From Rothia aerolata (GTDB lineage Bacteria > Actinomycetota > Actinomycetes > Actinomycetales > Micrococcaceae): a stretch of 64,000 nt of DNA. Below are positions 38,756-48,321 of this stretch, one piece after another (the stretch's first letter is position 1; each line of letters begins with the position of its first letter). Under the pieces are notes generated by a model. That model saw only the letters and a program-made list of their open reading frames with translations. It did no database searches and was not told where the DNA came from. The position numbers and the translations under genes are program-made. The stretch spans positions 186,001 through 250,000 of the forward strand of contig NZ_BMDC01000002.1 in assembly GCF_014635585.1 (NCBI RefSeq). The letters are read 5' to 3'.

Positions 38756-39224
38756 AAAAATTTTTTTTCGGCACCCGAGGCCTTAAAGATTGCGTTTCGA
38801 TAACGAAAGTAACGGTTTGGTAAACAGACTACTGACTTTTTTAAAGCCCGAGAAATCAAGGAAGTCGGCGGTGTTAAGGCTGAGACAGCAAAATTTTGCT
38901 CAGCCTGTCAGAAAAAAGTCAGCAGGCTGTTGAATCGTGCTGGTCAATGTGTGATGTCTCAAAAAGTGGTTGGCGGAACCCAAATCGTTACAGTATCGTT
39001 ATCAACGAACGAAATGCCCGAGAGAAAATCTCGAGGGAAAAACACAAGTTCAAGGTTCTTGGTTCACCTCATAGAACCTTGAATAATATGCCGGGTTTTG
39101 CCGCACACCTGAGTCCGTCTACAGGGCAAAACCTCAAACAGATACCCAATAAGCATCTAGGGTAGACGGCGACGCAAAGAAACCGGGGGACCGGCGGAGC
39201 GTTAGGTGGCCTTCATGGAGCATT
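38756..39224 (+). ncRNA. Long structured leader upstream of the Rpf gene
   Basis: Almost 470 bases without a protein gene, between the ligA terminator and the Rpf GTG. It contains several perfect inverted repeats: an 11-bp stem (38832-38842 with 38912-38922) enclosing a GGCTGAG/CTCAGCC hairpin (38878-38905); an 11-bp hairpin (39049-39059 with 39073-39083); and an interlocked pair, 9 bp (39094-39102 with 39125-39133) and 8 bp (39115-39122 with 39162-39169), which has pseudoknot or switch geometry. A GGCAAAACC and a GACGCAAAG box lie in the last part. Rpf genes of other Actinobacteria are controlled by c-di-AMP riboswitches, but I do not see that consensus here. The promoter is not clear; part of the region may lie upstream of the transcription start. 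Confidence 0.5.
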
Positions 39225-39965
39225 GTGAAGAAGACTTCAATTCGCCGTAACGTAACCCGCACCGCAGCAGCAGTTGTTCTCGGTGGTTCCGCAGCAGCAG
39301 CTTTCGCTGTTCCTGCAAACGCAGCATCCGTAGAGACCTGGGATGCACTGGCACAGTGCGAGTCCGGTGGTAACTGGTCCATCAACACCGGTAACGGCTT
39401 CTCCGGCGGTCTACAGTTCACTCCCTCAACCTGGGCTGCTTTCGGTGGCACCGGTTCACCCACCAACGCTTCCAAGGCTGAGCAGATTCGCGTTGCTGAA
39501 AACGTACTGGCTGGCCAGGGCTGGGGCGCATGGCCTGCTTGCTCCGCAAAGCTGGGTCTCACCGCTTCTGATGCATCGGGCACCCCCAACGTAGCTCCCG
39601 CTCCCAAGCCTGCAACCGTAGCACCTCAGGCTAACCAGGTTGAAGAGGTCAAGGCTCCTTCAGCTCCCGTAGTTCAGGAAGTTCCCGCAGCACCTGCTCA
39701 GGAAGCACCTGTAGCTGAGGCTCCTGCTCCCGCAGTCGTTGAGGCTCCCGCTGCTCCCGTAGCTGAAGCACCTGCAGCACCCGCTGTTCAGGCTCCCGCA
39801 GCTAAGGGCACCCAGTACACCGTTGTTGCAGGCGACACTCTCTCCGAGATCGCTCTGGCACACGGTATCTCTGACTGGACCGTTCTGGCAGCTGCAAACG
39901 CTGACGTTGTACCCAACCCCAACGTGATTGAGGTTGGTCAGGTTCTGACTATCCCCGCTGTCTAA
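39225..39965 (+). CDS. Resuscitation-promoting factor-like transglycosylase with LysM
   Basis: 246 residues. Sec signal peptide (1-33, 'AVPANA-A'), then an Rpf transglycosylase domain of about 75 residues: 'WDALAQCESGGNWSINTGNG' with catalytic Glu46, 'GGLQFTPSTWAAFGG' and 'VLAGQGWGAWPACSAKLG', with the paired cysteines 45 and the later one. A long Pro/Ala/Val-rich spacer ('APAPAVVEAPAAPVAEAPAA') crosses the wall and a LysM domain (about 196-245, 'YTVVAGDTLSEIALAHGISD') binds peptidoglycan. It should cut the glycan strands of peptidoglycan and help cells leave dormancy or divide. GTG start with GGAG only 4 bases away, a tight spacing that may matter for control by the leader. Confidence 0.95.
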   Translation: MKKTSIRRNVTRTAAAVVLGGSAAAAFAVPANAASVETWDALAQCESGGNWSINTGNGFSGGLQFTPSTWAAFGGTGSPTNASKAEQIRVAENVLAGQGWGAWPACSAKLGLTASDASGTPNVAPAPKPATVAPQANQVEEVKAPSAPVVQEVPAAPAQEAPVAEAPAPAVVEAPAAPVAEAPAAPAVQAPAAKGTQYTVVAGDTLSEIALAHGISDWTVLAAANADVVPNPNVIEVGQVLTIPAV

Positions 39966-39996
39966 GTTCAAGATAGCTGGCTAAAGACTTAGCGTG

Positions 39997-40032
39997 AAAA
40001 GCCCACCGGCACTAGCCGGTGGGCTTTTTCAT
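39997..40032 (+). terminator. Terminator after the Rpf gene
   Basis: Perfect 14-bp stem (39997-40010 with 40015-40028, ACTA loop) ending in a T5 run. Confidence 0.93.
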
Positions 40033-40112
40033 TTCTCTTCTAAACTCAGCACCAAACCTAAAAGACGGCTAAACTAGAGGGCGGAAAACTTTTCGCCGAA
40101 TACGGAGAATCC

Positions 40113-40409
40113 ATGTCTGACATTAACCGTGAGACTGTTGCGCACCTTGCGCAGTTGGCTCATATCGAAATGACGGATACCGAGCTTGATGCCCTGGCAT
40201 CTGAACTCGGTATTATCGTCGAGTCCGTTGCATCAGTATCTGAGGCTGTATCCGATGATATTCCGGCTACATCCCACCCCATTCCGCTGAAGAACGTCTT
40301 CCGTGAAGACGTGGTGGGTGAGACTCTGACCGCTGAGGAAGCTCTTTCTGGTGCTCCCGATGAGGCAGATGGCAAGTTCAAGGTACCGGCTATTCTGGTG
40401 GAGGACTAA
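40113..40409 (+). CDS. gatC: Asp-tRNA(Asn)/Glu-tRNA(Gln) amidotransferase subunit C
   Basis: 98 residues, normal length. GatC wraps the GatA-GatB contact of the tRNA-dependent amidotransferase that makes Gln-tRNA(Gln) and/or Asn-tRNA(Asn). '[20 protein letters not shown]' is the family N-terminal helix and '[20 protein letters not shown]' followed by '[13 protein letters not shown]' is the conserved C-terminal part. GGAGAA precedes the ATG. First gene of a gatCAB operon; its last codons carry the GGAGG that serves gatA. Confidence 0.97.
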   Translation: MSDINRETVAHLAQLAHIEMTDTELDALASELGIIVESVASVSEAVSDDIPATSHPIPLKNVFREDVVGETLTAEEALSGAPDEADGKFKVPAILVED

Positions 40410-40413
40410 GACT

Positions 40414-42005
<1,592 letters not shown>

Positions 42006-42006
<1 letters not shown>

Positions 42007-43511
42007 TGTCAGATGAAATTTTGAGCTTTGAAGAGGCCATGGAAAAGTACGATCCCGTACTTGGCTTCGAGGTACACGTTGAGCTGAATACCGCTACCAA
42101 GATGTTTGACTCAGCGCCCAACGAGTTTGGCGATACTCCCAACACCAACATCACCCCGGTGTCGCTGGGCCTGCCCGGTGTGCTGCCGGTGGTCAACGGT
42201 AAGGCGGTGGAGTCTTCCATCAAGCTGGGTCTGGCCCTGGGCTGTGAGATCGCCCCGGTCTCCCACTTCGCGCGGAAGAACTACTTCTACCCCGATACTC
42301 CCAAGAACTTCCAGACCTCTCAGTACGATGAGCCCATCGCAGCCAATGGCTCCATTGATATTGAACTGGAAGACGGTACCGTATTCACCATCGATATTGA
42401 ACGGGCCCATATGGAAGAAGATGCCGGTAAGCTGACCCACATGGGCGGTTCTGCCGGTCGTATTCAGGGTGCAGAGTTCTCCCTGGTGGACTACAACCGC
42501 GCCGGTGTGCCTCTGGTCGAGATCGTGACCCGCCCGATTGTGGGCGCTGGTGACCGTGCCCCCGAGCTGGCGCGCGCCTATGTGGCGGCTATCCGTGACA
42601 TCGTCAAGGCTCTGGGTATCTCCGATGCCCGCATGGAGCGCGGTAACGTGCGCTGTGATGCCAACGTGTCTCTGATGCCCAAGGGCTCCACCGAGTTCGG
42701 TACCCGTACCGAGACCAAGAACGTCAACTCCCTGCGCTCGGTAGAGCGGGCTGTGCGCTATGAGATTCAGCGCCATGCCGCTGTGCTTGAGGCGGGGGAG
42801 AAGATTGTTCAGGAAACCCGCATGTGGCACGAGGACACTCGTGAGACCACCGCTGGCCGCCCCAAGTCAGATGCTGACGACTACCGCTACTTCCCCGAGC
42901 CCGACCTGGTTCCGGTGGTAACTGACAGCGAGTGGATTGAGCGCCTGCGCGGTGAGCTGCCCGAGATGCCCGCCGAGCGTAACAAGCGTCTGAAGACCGA
43001 GTGGGGCTTTTCAGACGAGGAGTTCCGCGATGTCATTAATGCCGGAGCTCTTGAGCCCATTGAGGCCACCGTTGCCGCTGGTGCTCCTGCCTCCGTGGCC
43101 CGTAAGTGGTGGATGGGCGAGATTGCCCGTATCGCTAAGGAACGCGAGGTTGAACTCACCGAGACCGGTGCAACTGCCGAAACCGTGGTGGAGCTCAACA
43201 AGCTGGTTGAGGCCAAGAAAATCAACGACAAGATTGCCCGCCAGGTGCTGGGCTTTGTGGTTGACGGTGAGGGCAAGCCCGCCGACATCGTGGAGAAGCG
43301 CGGCCTGGCTGTGGTCTCTGATGACGGCGCTTTGAGCAGCGCTGTGGACGAGGCTCTTGCTGCTATGCCGGACGTCGCCGATAAGATTCGTGCCGGTAAG
43401 GTGCAGGCAGCCGGCGCCGTGGTGGGTCAGGTTATGAAGGCAACCCGCGGCCAGGCTGATGCTGCCCGTGTGCGCGAGCTGATTCTTGAAAAGCTGGGGG
43501 TCGAAGGCTAA
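42006..43511 (+). CDS. gatB: Asp-tRNA(Asn)/Glu-tRNA(Gln) amidotransferase subunit B
   Basis: 501 residues. The kinase-like subunit that phosphorylates mischarged Glu-tRNA(Gln) or Asp-tRNA(Asn) for amidation. Motifs: '[19 protein letters not shown]', '[15 protein letters not shown]', '[19 protein letters not shown]' (metal site), '[20 protein letters not shown]', 'RCDANVSL' and '[15 protein letters not shown]'. The C-terminal Yqey-like tail domain (about 360-501) binds tRNA. One-base overlap with gatA (TAATG), so translation is coupled. Confidence 0.97.
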
Positions 43512-43544
43512 GACTTTGGCTTTCAGCGCCTGACGCTCAAGAAT

Positions 43545-43582
43545 AAAGGGCCGGAACACTGTGAAGAGTGTTCCGGCCCTTT
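43545..43582 (+). terminator. Terminator after gatB
   Basis: Perfect 16-bp stem (43545-43560 with 43567-43582, 6-base loop). Confidence 0.88.
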
Positions 43583-43843
43583 GCGCGGTGAGAAGGGGAA
43601 GTCTCACCTCGGTGTTGATTGATACTAGGCCACCAGAAAAGCTCACAGTATCGTTTACCGACCATCTTGTGCTCAGGGGGCGGGAGCCTGCCATCGACAA
43701 TCAAAATGGTTGCTCAACCTACCTCTGATTCCGTTCCTAGCCTGAGAACGTTACAAGATGATGTATCCATTCTATGTGGGTCGGTGTCGCGCTTACGGCG
43801 CAGACACCCCTAATTTTACACGACAAGTGTCGATTATCTAATT
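43583..43843. other. Intergenic region after gatB with a second hairpin
   Basis: About 260 bases without a gene between converging transcripts. 43783-43808 forms a 10-bp stem with one bulge (GGTGTCGCGC with GCGCAGACACC) followed by CTAATTTTA on the plus strand, a possible back-up terminator. CGACAAGTGTCG at 43821-43832 is a short palindrome. The remainder shows nothing I can name. Confidence 0.4.
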
Positions 43844-44734
43844 TTAAGGGGCTATTTCGAAGATAATTTGCTCATTTCGTACCAGGGGAAGGTGAAAACT
43901 GGCTCGCCCGTGGTGCACATCGAGCAAAAAAGTCTGTTCCCTGCATTCCCCGGTGTCTTCTGCTACGGGTCGGCGGATAACTTTCAGCTGGTCAGGGGCT
44001 GATTCTTCGCACTCAAAATGGAGCCTAAAGAAGCAGTTTTCACGTTCAAGATAGCAGCGCAAAGAGGCCAGACCTACCTGCTCGGCGCTCTGGTCTACGG
44101 TAATCGCATAGACCAGCTCGGTGGATTCCATCTCGGCCAGGGGGTAGTCAAAGAGAAAATGCCACATATTGCGGGTGGCATCGAAAGTATCTGAGCCTCC
44201 CTGCAAGAGCTCGATATCGCTAATATCGGGGCTCTGCGGTGCCCACACGCCGTCCAACTCCGGCTGGAGAGAACGCAGAACTAAGCTGCAAATAAGCTTG
44301 CGGGGCTTGAGGTTTCTATCGATATAGATGTCGTAGAAAGAGGTGGTGATGGAATAGCGCAGGTTGGTGGTGGTGCTTGAGTATACCGGGGTCTCGGTAC
44401 CCGAGGTCAGTAGCTCGGCCATGGTGCGAACCGTTGAGCTATCCATGCCAAAGCAGTCGGCAAAAAGATGCAGGGTCTCCACGGTAATGCTCTGGCCCAG
44501 CAGTGCCCGGCGCACCCTGTCTTTGTAGCGGTTGGGCTGAGACGACGTGCCGTAGCGGGCATGTTCGGTATGGGCCAGGGCACGAGCAACTGCCCGGTAG
44601 CTGATCACCGAGGTATCATCGGGGATGTTAGCTGGTAGGTACTGAGCCCAGATTTTACGGCATTTTTCAGTCTTGAGTTCGGCGGCAAGAAGAGTTGCTA
44701 TCTGCTGGGCGGCCTGTTGCGTGGTCTCGTTCAC
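43844..44734 (-). CDS. Unknown protein, N-terminal HTH-like and C-terminal beta-rich domain (paralogue 1)
   Basis: 296 residues from the chosen GTG, not recognised. N-terminal ~110 residues are helical and include 'SYRAVARALAHTEHARYG' and 'DRVRRALLGQSITVETLHLF' followed by 'CFGMDSSTVRTMAELL', a pattern like a Cro/XRE-type helix-turn-helix. The C-terminal ~180 residues are predicted to be beta-strand rich ('RYSITTSFYDIYIDRNL', 'LRCYLERENCFFRLHFECEE'). No signal or membrane segment. The neighbouring gene is a paralogue with the same architecture. A longer TTG frame starts at 44794, but AGAGAGGAG lies at ideal spacing before the GTG at 44734. Last gene of a three-gene operon led by the oligopeptidase. 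A regulator or sensor is possible; no function claimed. Confidence 0.75.
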   Translation of the reverse strand: MNETTQQAAQQIATLLAAELKTEKCRKIWAQYLPANIPDDTSVISYRAVARALAHTEHARYGTSSQPNRYKDRVRRALLGQSITVETLHLFADCFGMDSSTVRTMAELLTSGTETPVYSSTTTNLRYSITTSFYDIYIDRNLKPRKLICSLVLRSLQPELDGVWAPQSPDISDIELLQGGSDTFDATRNMWHFLFDYPLAEMESTELVYAITVDQSAEQVGLASLRCYLERENCFFRLHFECEESAPDQLKVIRRPVAEDTGECREQTFLLDVHHGRASFHLPLVRNEQIIFEIAP

Positions 44735-44771
44735 CGGTTGCTCCTCTCTGTTTCTACTGGGCTCGGTAGAG

Positions 44772-45773
44772 TCATGCTTCCTGGTCCTGCTCAAAATCTT
44801 CGGGAGGAACGATAGTCCAGCTAAAGCCGCAAAAAGCCTTGTGAATCATGGAATAGTGCATGGAGTAGTGGGTTCTGCCCTGGGGCAGGGCCTCATCGAT
44901 AATCGGCAGCTCGTAGGCGTTGTCATCCCAGATACAGTGGTGAATATCCTGGGGAGGCTCATCGAAACGGACGATGGTGGTCACGTTGAACTTGGGCTTA
45001 TCGGAGGCTCCCACGCCCACGTGGTTGGTCAGTCGGCCGTCTTCGGTCAGGGTGTTTTTCACGTAGACCCAGGTGCGGATTCTATGAATTTCACCCTTGT
45101 TGAGAGGAGTCTCGGGCACAATGATGGGGCTGAGTAGCTTATTATGGGCGTCTTCCACCGCGCGGTCGTGGATGGTTTCAATCCTGCGGATGCTACCGCC
45201 ATCCAGTAGGTCCACCTTGACGTCATAGCCTTCAAAAATTGGTTTGATCGCCTCTAAACCATCAATCTCAGAAACGATAGTCTCAGAGACATCAAAATAT
45301 TTACCAAAACCGTACCGGTCGCCATAGAAGGTCAGTGTTTGGTCAAGGGTGGTGTATTCGCGATTGCGGTCAAATTCCTTGCGCTCTTCGCTGGCACTGG
45401 TGACCACCGAATTACTGAGATAGCGGTGGTAGACCACCGATTTCCAGAGCCTTTCGGTTTCTGCCTCAGAGAAGCCAAAGGCCGAGATAAACCTGTTGAT
45501 GATGCGGTCTGTCATCACCTCACCCGAAAGCGCCCGCCGCACCGAATCTTTAAGCTGGTTGGGGCTGATTTCTCGCCCCGCGGCGTCCGAGAGCTCATAG
45601 GCCATAAAAGTGGCTACGGCCCGTATGCTGATTCCCGGACTTCGGCGCCGCTGAACAAACTGCATCCACATTTCCTGGTAGGGAGATTGGCTGAGCAGGG
45701 CAGAGAGTTCTTCGTGCGGGGGATTGGGCGCAAGCGAGTGCACCACACGGTAGTGGGGGCTATCAGGGCTCAT
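44772..45773 (-). CDS. Unknown protein, N-terminal HTH-like and C-terminal beta-rich domain (paralogue 2)
   Basis: 333 residues, not recognised. It shares with its neighbour the block 'SIRAVATFMAYELSDAAGRE' ... 'NQLKDSVRRALSGEVMTDR' ... 'FISAFGFSEAETERLW' (compare RAVARALA, KDRVRRALLGQ and FADCFGMDSSTVR there), so both descend from one gene. The second half is beta-rich ('YDVKVDLLDGGSIRRIETIH', 'RIRTWVYVKNTLTEDGRLTN', 'KFNVTTIVRFDEPPQDIHHC'), with 'DLLDGGS' aligning to 'ELLQGGS' in paralogue 1. The middle part (110-180) is charged. It lies 9 bases after the oligopeptidase stop with GAGG before its ATG, so it is co-translated; paralogue 1 follows after 37 bases. Confidence 0.75.
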   Translation of the reverse strand: MSPDSPHYRVVHSLAPNPPHEELSALLSQSPYQEMWMQFVQRRRSPGISIRAVATFMAYELSDAAGREISPNQLKDSVRRALSGEVMTDRIINRFISAFGFSEAETERLWKSVVYHRYLSNSVVTSASEERKEFDRNREYTTLDQTLTFYGDRYGFGKYFDVSETIVSEIDGLEAIKPIFEGYDVKVDLLDGGSIRRIETIHDRAVEDAHNKLLSPIIVPETPLNKGEIHRIRTWVYVKNTLTEDGRLTNHVGVGASDKPKFNVTTIVRFDEPPQDIHHCIWDDNAYELPIIDEALPQGRTHYSMHYSMIHKAFCGFSWTIVPPEDFEQDQEA

Positions 45774-45782
45774 GGTACCTCG

Positions 45783-47954
45783 TCACTTCGGTGCGTCTGG
45801 CAGAAGGTGGGTGAGAGCGAAAGCGTAGGACCAGGCAGTTTCCTTCCAGCGGGTGTACCTGCCCGAGCCGCCGCCGTGGCCGCCGTCCATCTCAATTTTA
45901 AGCAGGGGAACGGGAGTATCTGCCGTAACGGTTTCCCGTAATTTCGCTATCCACTTGGCGGGTTCCACGTAGAGCACCCGGGTGTCATTGAAGCTGGTAA
46001 TAGCAACAATGGCGGGGTAGGTGACCGGGCGAATGTTCTCGTAGGGAGAGTAGGACTTCATGTACTGATAGACCTGCTGATCTTCAATCGGGTTGCCCCA
46101 TTCCTCCCATTCCAGGGCAGACAGCGGCAGATCGGGATCAAGAATCGTGGTCAGGGCGTCGACAAAGGGAACCTCGGCGATAACCGCCCTGTATTTTTCG
46201 GGTGCCATGTTGGCGACCGCGCCCATGAGCAGACCGCCGGCTGAGCCACCCTCTATCACGATGCGGTTGGCATCAACCCAGCGGCGTTGGCTCAGAAAGT
46301 CGGTGGAATCGATGAAGTCGGTGAAGGTGTTAATCTTCTTGAGCTTTTTGCCCTGCTGATACCAGTCCCGCCCCAGCTCTCCGCCGCCGCGAATGTGGGC
46401 TACGGCGTAGATGACGCCGCGGTCGAGGAGCGAGAGGCGGGCTACCGAGAAGTAAGGATCCATGGAAACCTCATATGAGCCGTAACCATGCTGGAACAGG
46501 GGGTGCTCGGTCTCGAGGTCGAGGTCAGCTCGGTGGATGATAGAGAGCGGAATCATCTCACCGTCACGGGCGGGGGCCCACATACGGTAGGCGGTGTAGT
46601 CGCCCGGATTGTAGCCGCCCAACACCGGAGTTTCCCGGCGTAGGTTCAGAGATTCGCTGCGGGGAAAGTAGTCGAATATCTGGGTGGGCGTGACCCAGGA
46701 GGTGTAGAGGATACGCACCACCGGCGAATCAATGCTGGTAGACATGACCGAGGTGGTGTAGATTTCCTCGAAAAACCCGGCGGGTTCGCTAAAGTCCAAG
46801 CCCGCAGCCGACTCGGAGGCGAGTAGGCTGCTCAGCTGGTTCAGTTCGGTCAGGAAGACCTTCACGGTGGTGTCTTGGCGGGCGGTGACCACCAGGTGGT
46901 CGGCGGTGAGGGCGAAGCCTTCAATGCGGACGTCGCTGCGGTGGGGCATCACGGGCAGCCAGCGGGTACGGTAGTCCTCGAAAGACTCCCCGGCAGGGTA
47001 GGGGGCGAGAACAAGTTCTGAGTTCAGCGCTTCATGGTCGTGCTGAATCAGCAGGTAGGACTCCCCGCCGATGGTGATGGGCTCAACGCCGTACTGAATT
47101 CTCTGCTTTTTATCAATCACTAGACGCGCGGGCTCCTCGAGGGCATCCAGGGCTAGCAGGCGTACCTCTGTGTACTCGGAGGAATAGGAAGTCAGCACCA
47201 GGTGGGAGCGGTCTTCAGAGAGTGAAGATTCTAGCCACAGTGCCGGATCTTTCTCGGTGAAGAGCACCCGGTCTGCCTCGGTAGACCCTATGGTGTGCAG
47301 ACGAACCTCATAGGGCCGCCAGGAGTCATCCACCAGCGAGTAAACCAGCCCGGCGGCGTCCGGCGTCAGATAGGCCCCGGAAAAAATATTGTCCAGATGG
47401 TCATCGAGCAGCTCACCTGTGGTGAGGTCTTTGAAATACTGCCGATAGCGCTCGCTACCGGAGTCATCAACACCAAAGGTCAAAAGCTCACCCGAGAGGG
47501 AGGGCTGGAAAGAGCCCAGAGAGAAGAAGTCCAGGTCGCGGGCAAAGTCGTTGCAGTCAAGCAGAACCTCCTCACCGGAGAGAGTCTGCTCCGGCTCAAC
47601 CTGCGGGGGAGTGAACCGCTCTTCAACGCTGCCTTCGGTCAGGGCAGCCACCCGGCAGTAGACCGGGTACTGTTCCCCCTCAATGGTGCGGGTGAAATAC
47701 CACCAGTCTCCAACGCGGGTGGGAACAGACAGGTCAGTTTCAAGCACCCGCGATTTAATTTCCTGGAAGATAGTCTCTCGCAACGGTTCCTGGTCTGCGG
47801 TGACCCGAGCCGTGTAGTCGTTTTCGGCACGGAGGTAGGAGAGAACCTCCTCAGATTCCCTATCCCGTAGCCACTCGTAAGAATCCACAAAAACGTCACC
47901 GTGAAAAATACGTTCAGACTCAACCTTGGCTGTCTGCGGAAGATTCTTATCCAT
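45783..47954 (-). CDS. S9 family oligopeptidase (oligopeptidase B-like)
   Basis: 723 residues. Prolyl oligopeptidase family: an N-terminal seven-bladed propeller (about 70-430, 'VGDWWYFTRTIEGEQYPVYC', 'LGSFQPSLSGELLTFGVDDS') gates a C-terminal alpha/beta hydrolase. 'PLFQHGYGSYEVSMDPYFS', 'AVAHIRGGGELGRDWYQQGK', the nucleophile in 'VIEGGSAGGLLMGAVANMAP' (Ser about 571), Asp in 'SFNDTRVLYVEPAKW' and His in 'DGGHGGGSGRYTRW'. The RGGGELGR stretch is typical of oligopeptidase B, which cuts short peptides after Arg/Lys. No signal peptide, so cytosolic. ATG at 47954 has AAAGG upstream; an earlier in-frame ATG at 47990 has none. Heads an operon with the two unknown paralogues. Confidence 0.92.
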   Translation of the reverse strand: MDKNLPQTAKVESERIFHGDVFVDSYEWLRDRESEEVLSYLRAENDYTARVTADQEPLRETIFQEIKSRVLETDLSVPTRVGDWWYFTRTIEGEQYPVYCRVAALTEGSVEERFTPPQVEPEQTLSGEEVLLDCNDFARDLDFFSLGSFQPSLSGELLTFGVDDSGSERYRQYFKDLTTGELLDDHLDNIFSGAYLTPDAAGLVYSLVDDSWRPYEVRLHTIGSTEADRVLFTEKDPALWLESSLSEDRSHLVLTSYSSEYTEVRLLALDALEEPARLVIDKKQRIQYGVEPITIGGESYLLIQHDHEALNSELVLAPYPAGESFEDYRTRWLPVMPHRSDVRIEGFALTADHLVVTARQDTTVKVFLTELNQLSSLLASESAAGLDFSEPAGFFEEIYTTSVMSTSIDSPVVRILYTSWVTPTQIFDYFPRSESLNLRRETPVLGGYNPGDYTAYRMWAPARDGEMIPLSIIHRADLDLETEHPLFQHGYGSYEVSMDPYFSVARLSLLDRGVIYAVAHIRGGGELGRDWYQQGKKLKKINTFTDFIDSTDFLSQRRWVDANRIVIEGGSAGGLLMGAVANMAPEKYRAVIAEVPFVDALTTILDPDLPLSALEWEEWGNPIEDQQVYQYMKSYSPYENIRPVTYPAIVAITSFNDTRVLYVEPAKWIAKLRETVTADTPVPLLKIEMDGGHGGGSGRYTRWKETAWSYAFALTHLLPDAPK

Positions 47955-48058
47955 GATTCGCCTTTCGAGCTGGGGAATGATTCCCACCATTTTATCGAAA
48001 GCCTGCGTGAAGAAATGTGACCGCGCTTTAACGCCAGCGTGAAATAAAAAGTTATCCC

Positions 48059-48089
48059 TTGACCGGTTCGGGCACGACCCGACTAGACT
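48059..48089 (+). promoter_or_regulatory. Candidate promoter of the SAM-regulated metY gene
   Basis: TTGACC (48059-48064) and TAGACT (48084-48089), 19-base spacer; transcription would start at about 48096, just where the riboswitch begins. Confidence 0.5.
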
Positions 48090-48097
48090 GTTTCACA

Positions 48098-48211
48098 GGT
48101 CATGAGAGCCAGTGATAAGCCCCAGCTTACTGGCCGGCAACCCTCCACTCGCGGTGGGGTGCCCTGGGTGAAGACCGGGCACAGTTCATCCGTTCTGTGC
48201 AAGCGCGGGGA
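48098..48211 (+). ncRNA. SAM riboswitch, SAM-IV type
   Basis: The aptamer begins GGTCATGAGAGCCAGTGATA (P1 5' strand, K-turn-like region), contains 'TGGCCGGCAACCCTCCACTC' and 'GCGGTGGGGTGCCCTGGGTG', and closes P1 with AAGACC (48171-48176). This is the SAM-I/IV core. The downstream hairpin CACAG/CTGTG and the AAGCGCGGGGAC tail (to 48211) match the extra 3' pseudoknot element that distinguishes SAM-IV, a form known from Actinobacteria. It should shut metY (and perhaps metX) when S-adenosylmethionine is plentiful. 48213-48321 is the expression platform, with a GATGCTCC and GGAACATC pair and the metY RBS; no T-rich terminator is visible, so control may be at translation. Confidence 0.93.
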
Positions 48212-48321
48212 CGATGCTCCAGAATCTTCTGAGGAACATCGTGAACCCTTCCGAGTAGATAACGAGCACCGGAAGATTCAGGCATGCGGCCCCAACACCG
48301 AACAAGATATTGGAGCAAAGC

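Noticed and set aside
39094-39211. c-di-GMP-I riboswitch
   Set aside because: GGCAAAACC and GACGCAAAG boxes are in order, but the stem between them and the GGUAGC/UUACC part of the motif are lacking.
38756-39224. c-di-AMP (ydaO) riboswitch before the Rpf gene
   Set aside because: The ydaO core CCGAACCCGUCAGCUAACC-type tail and GGGUGAAUC box are not present.
40351-40413. Longer gatA start inside gatC
   Set aside because: The GTG at 40414 has GGAGG upstream and fits the family N-terminus.
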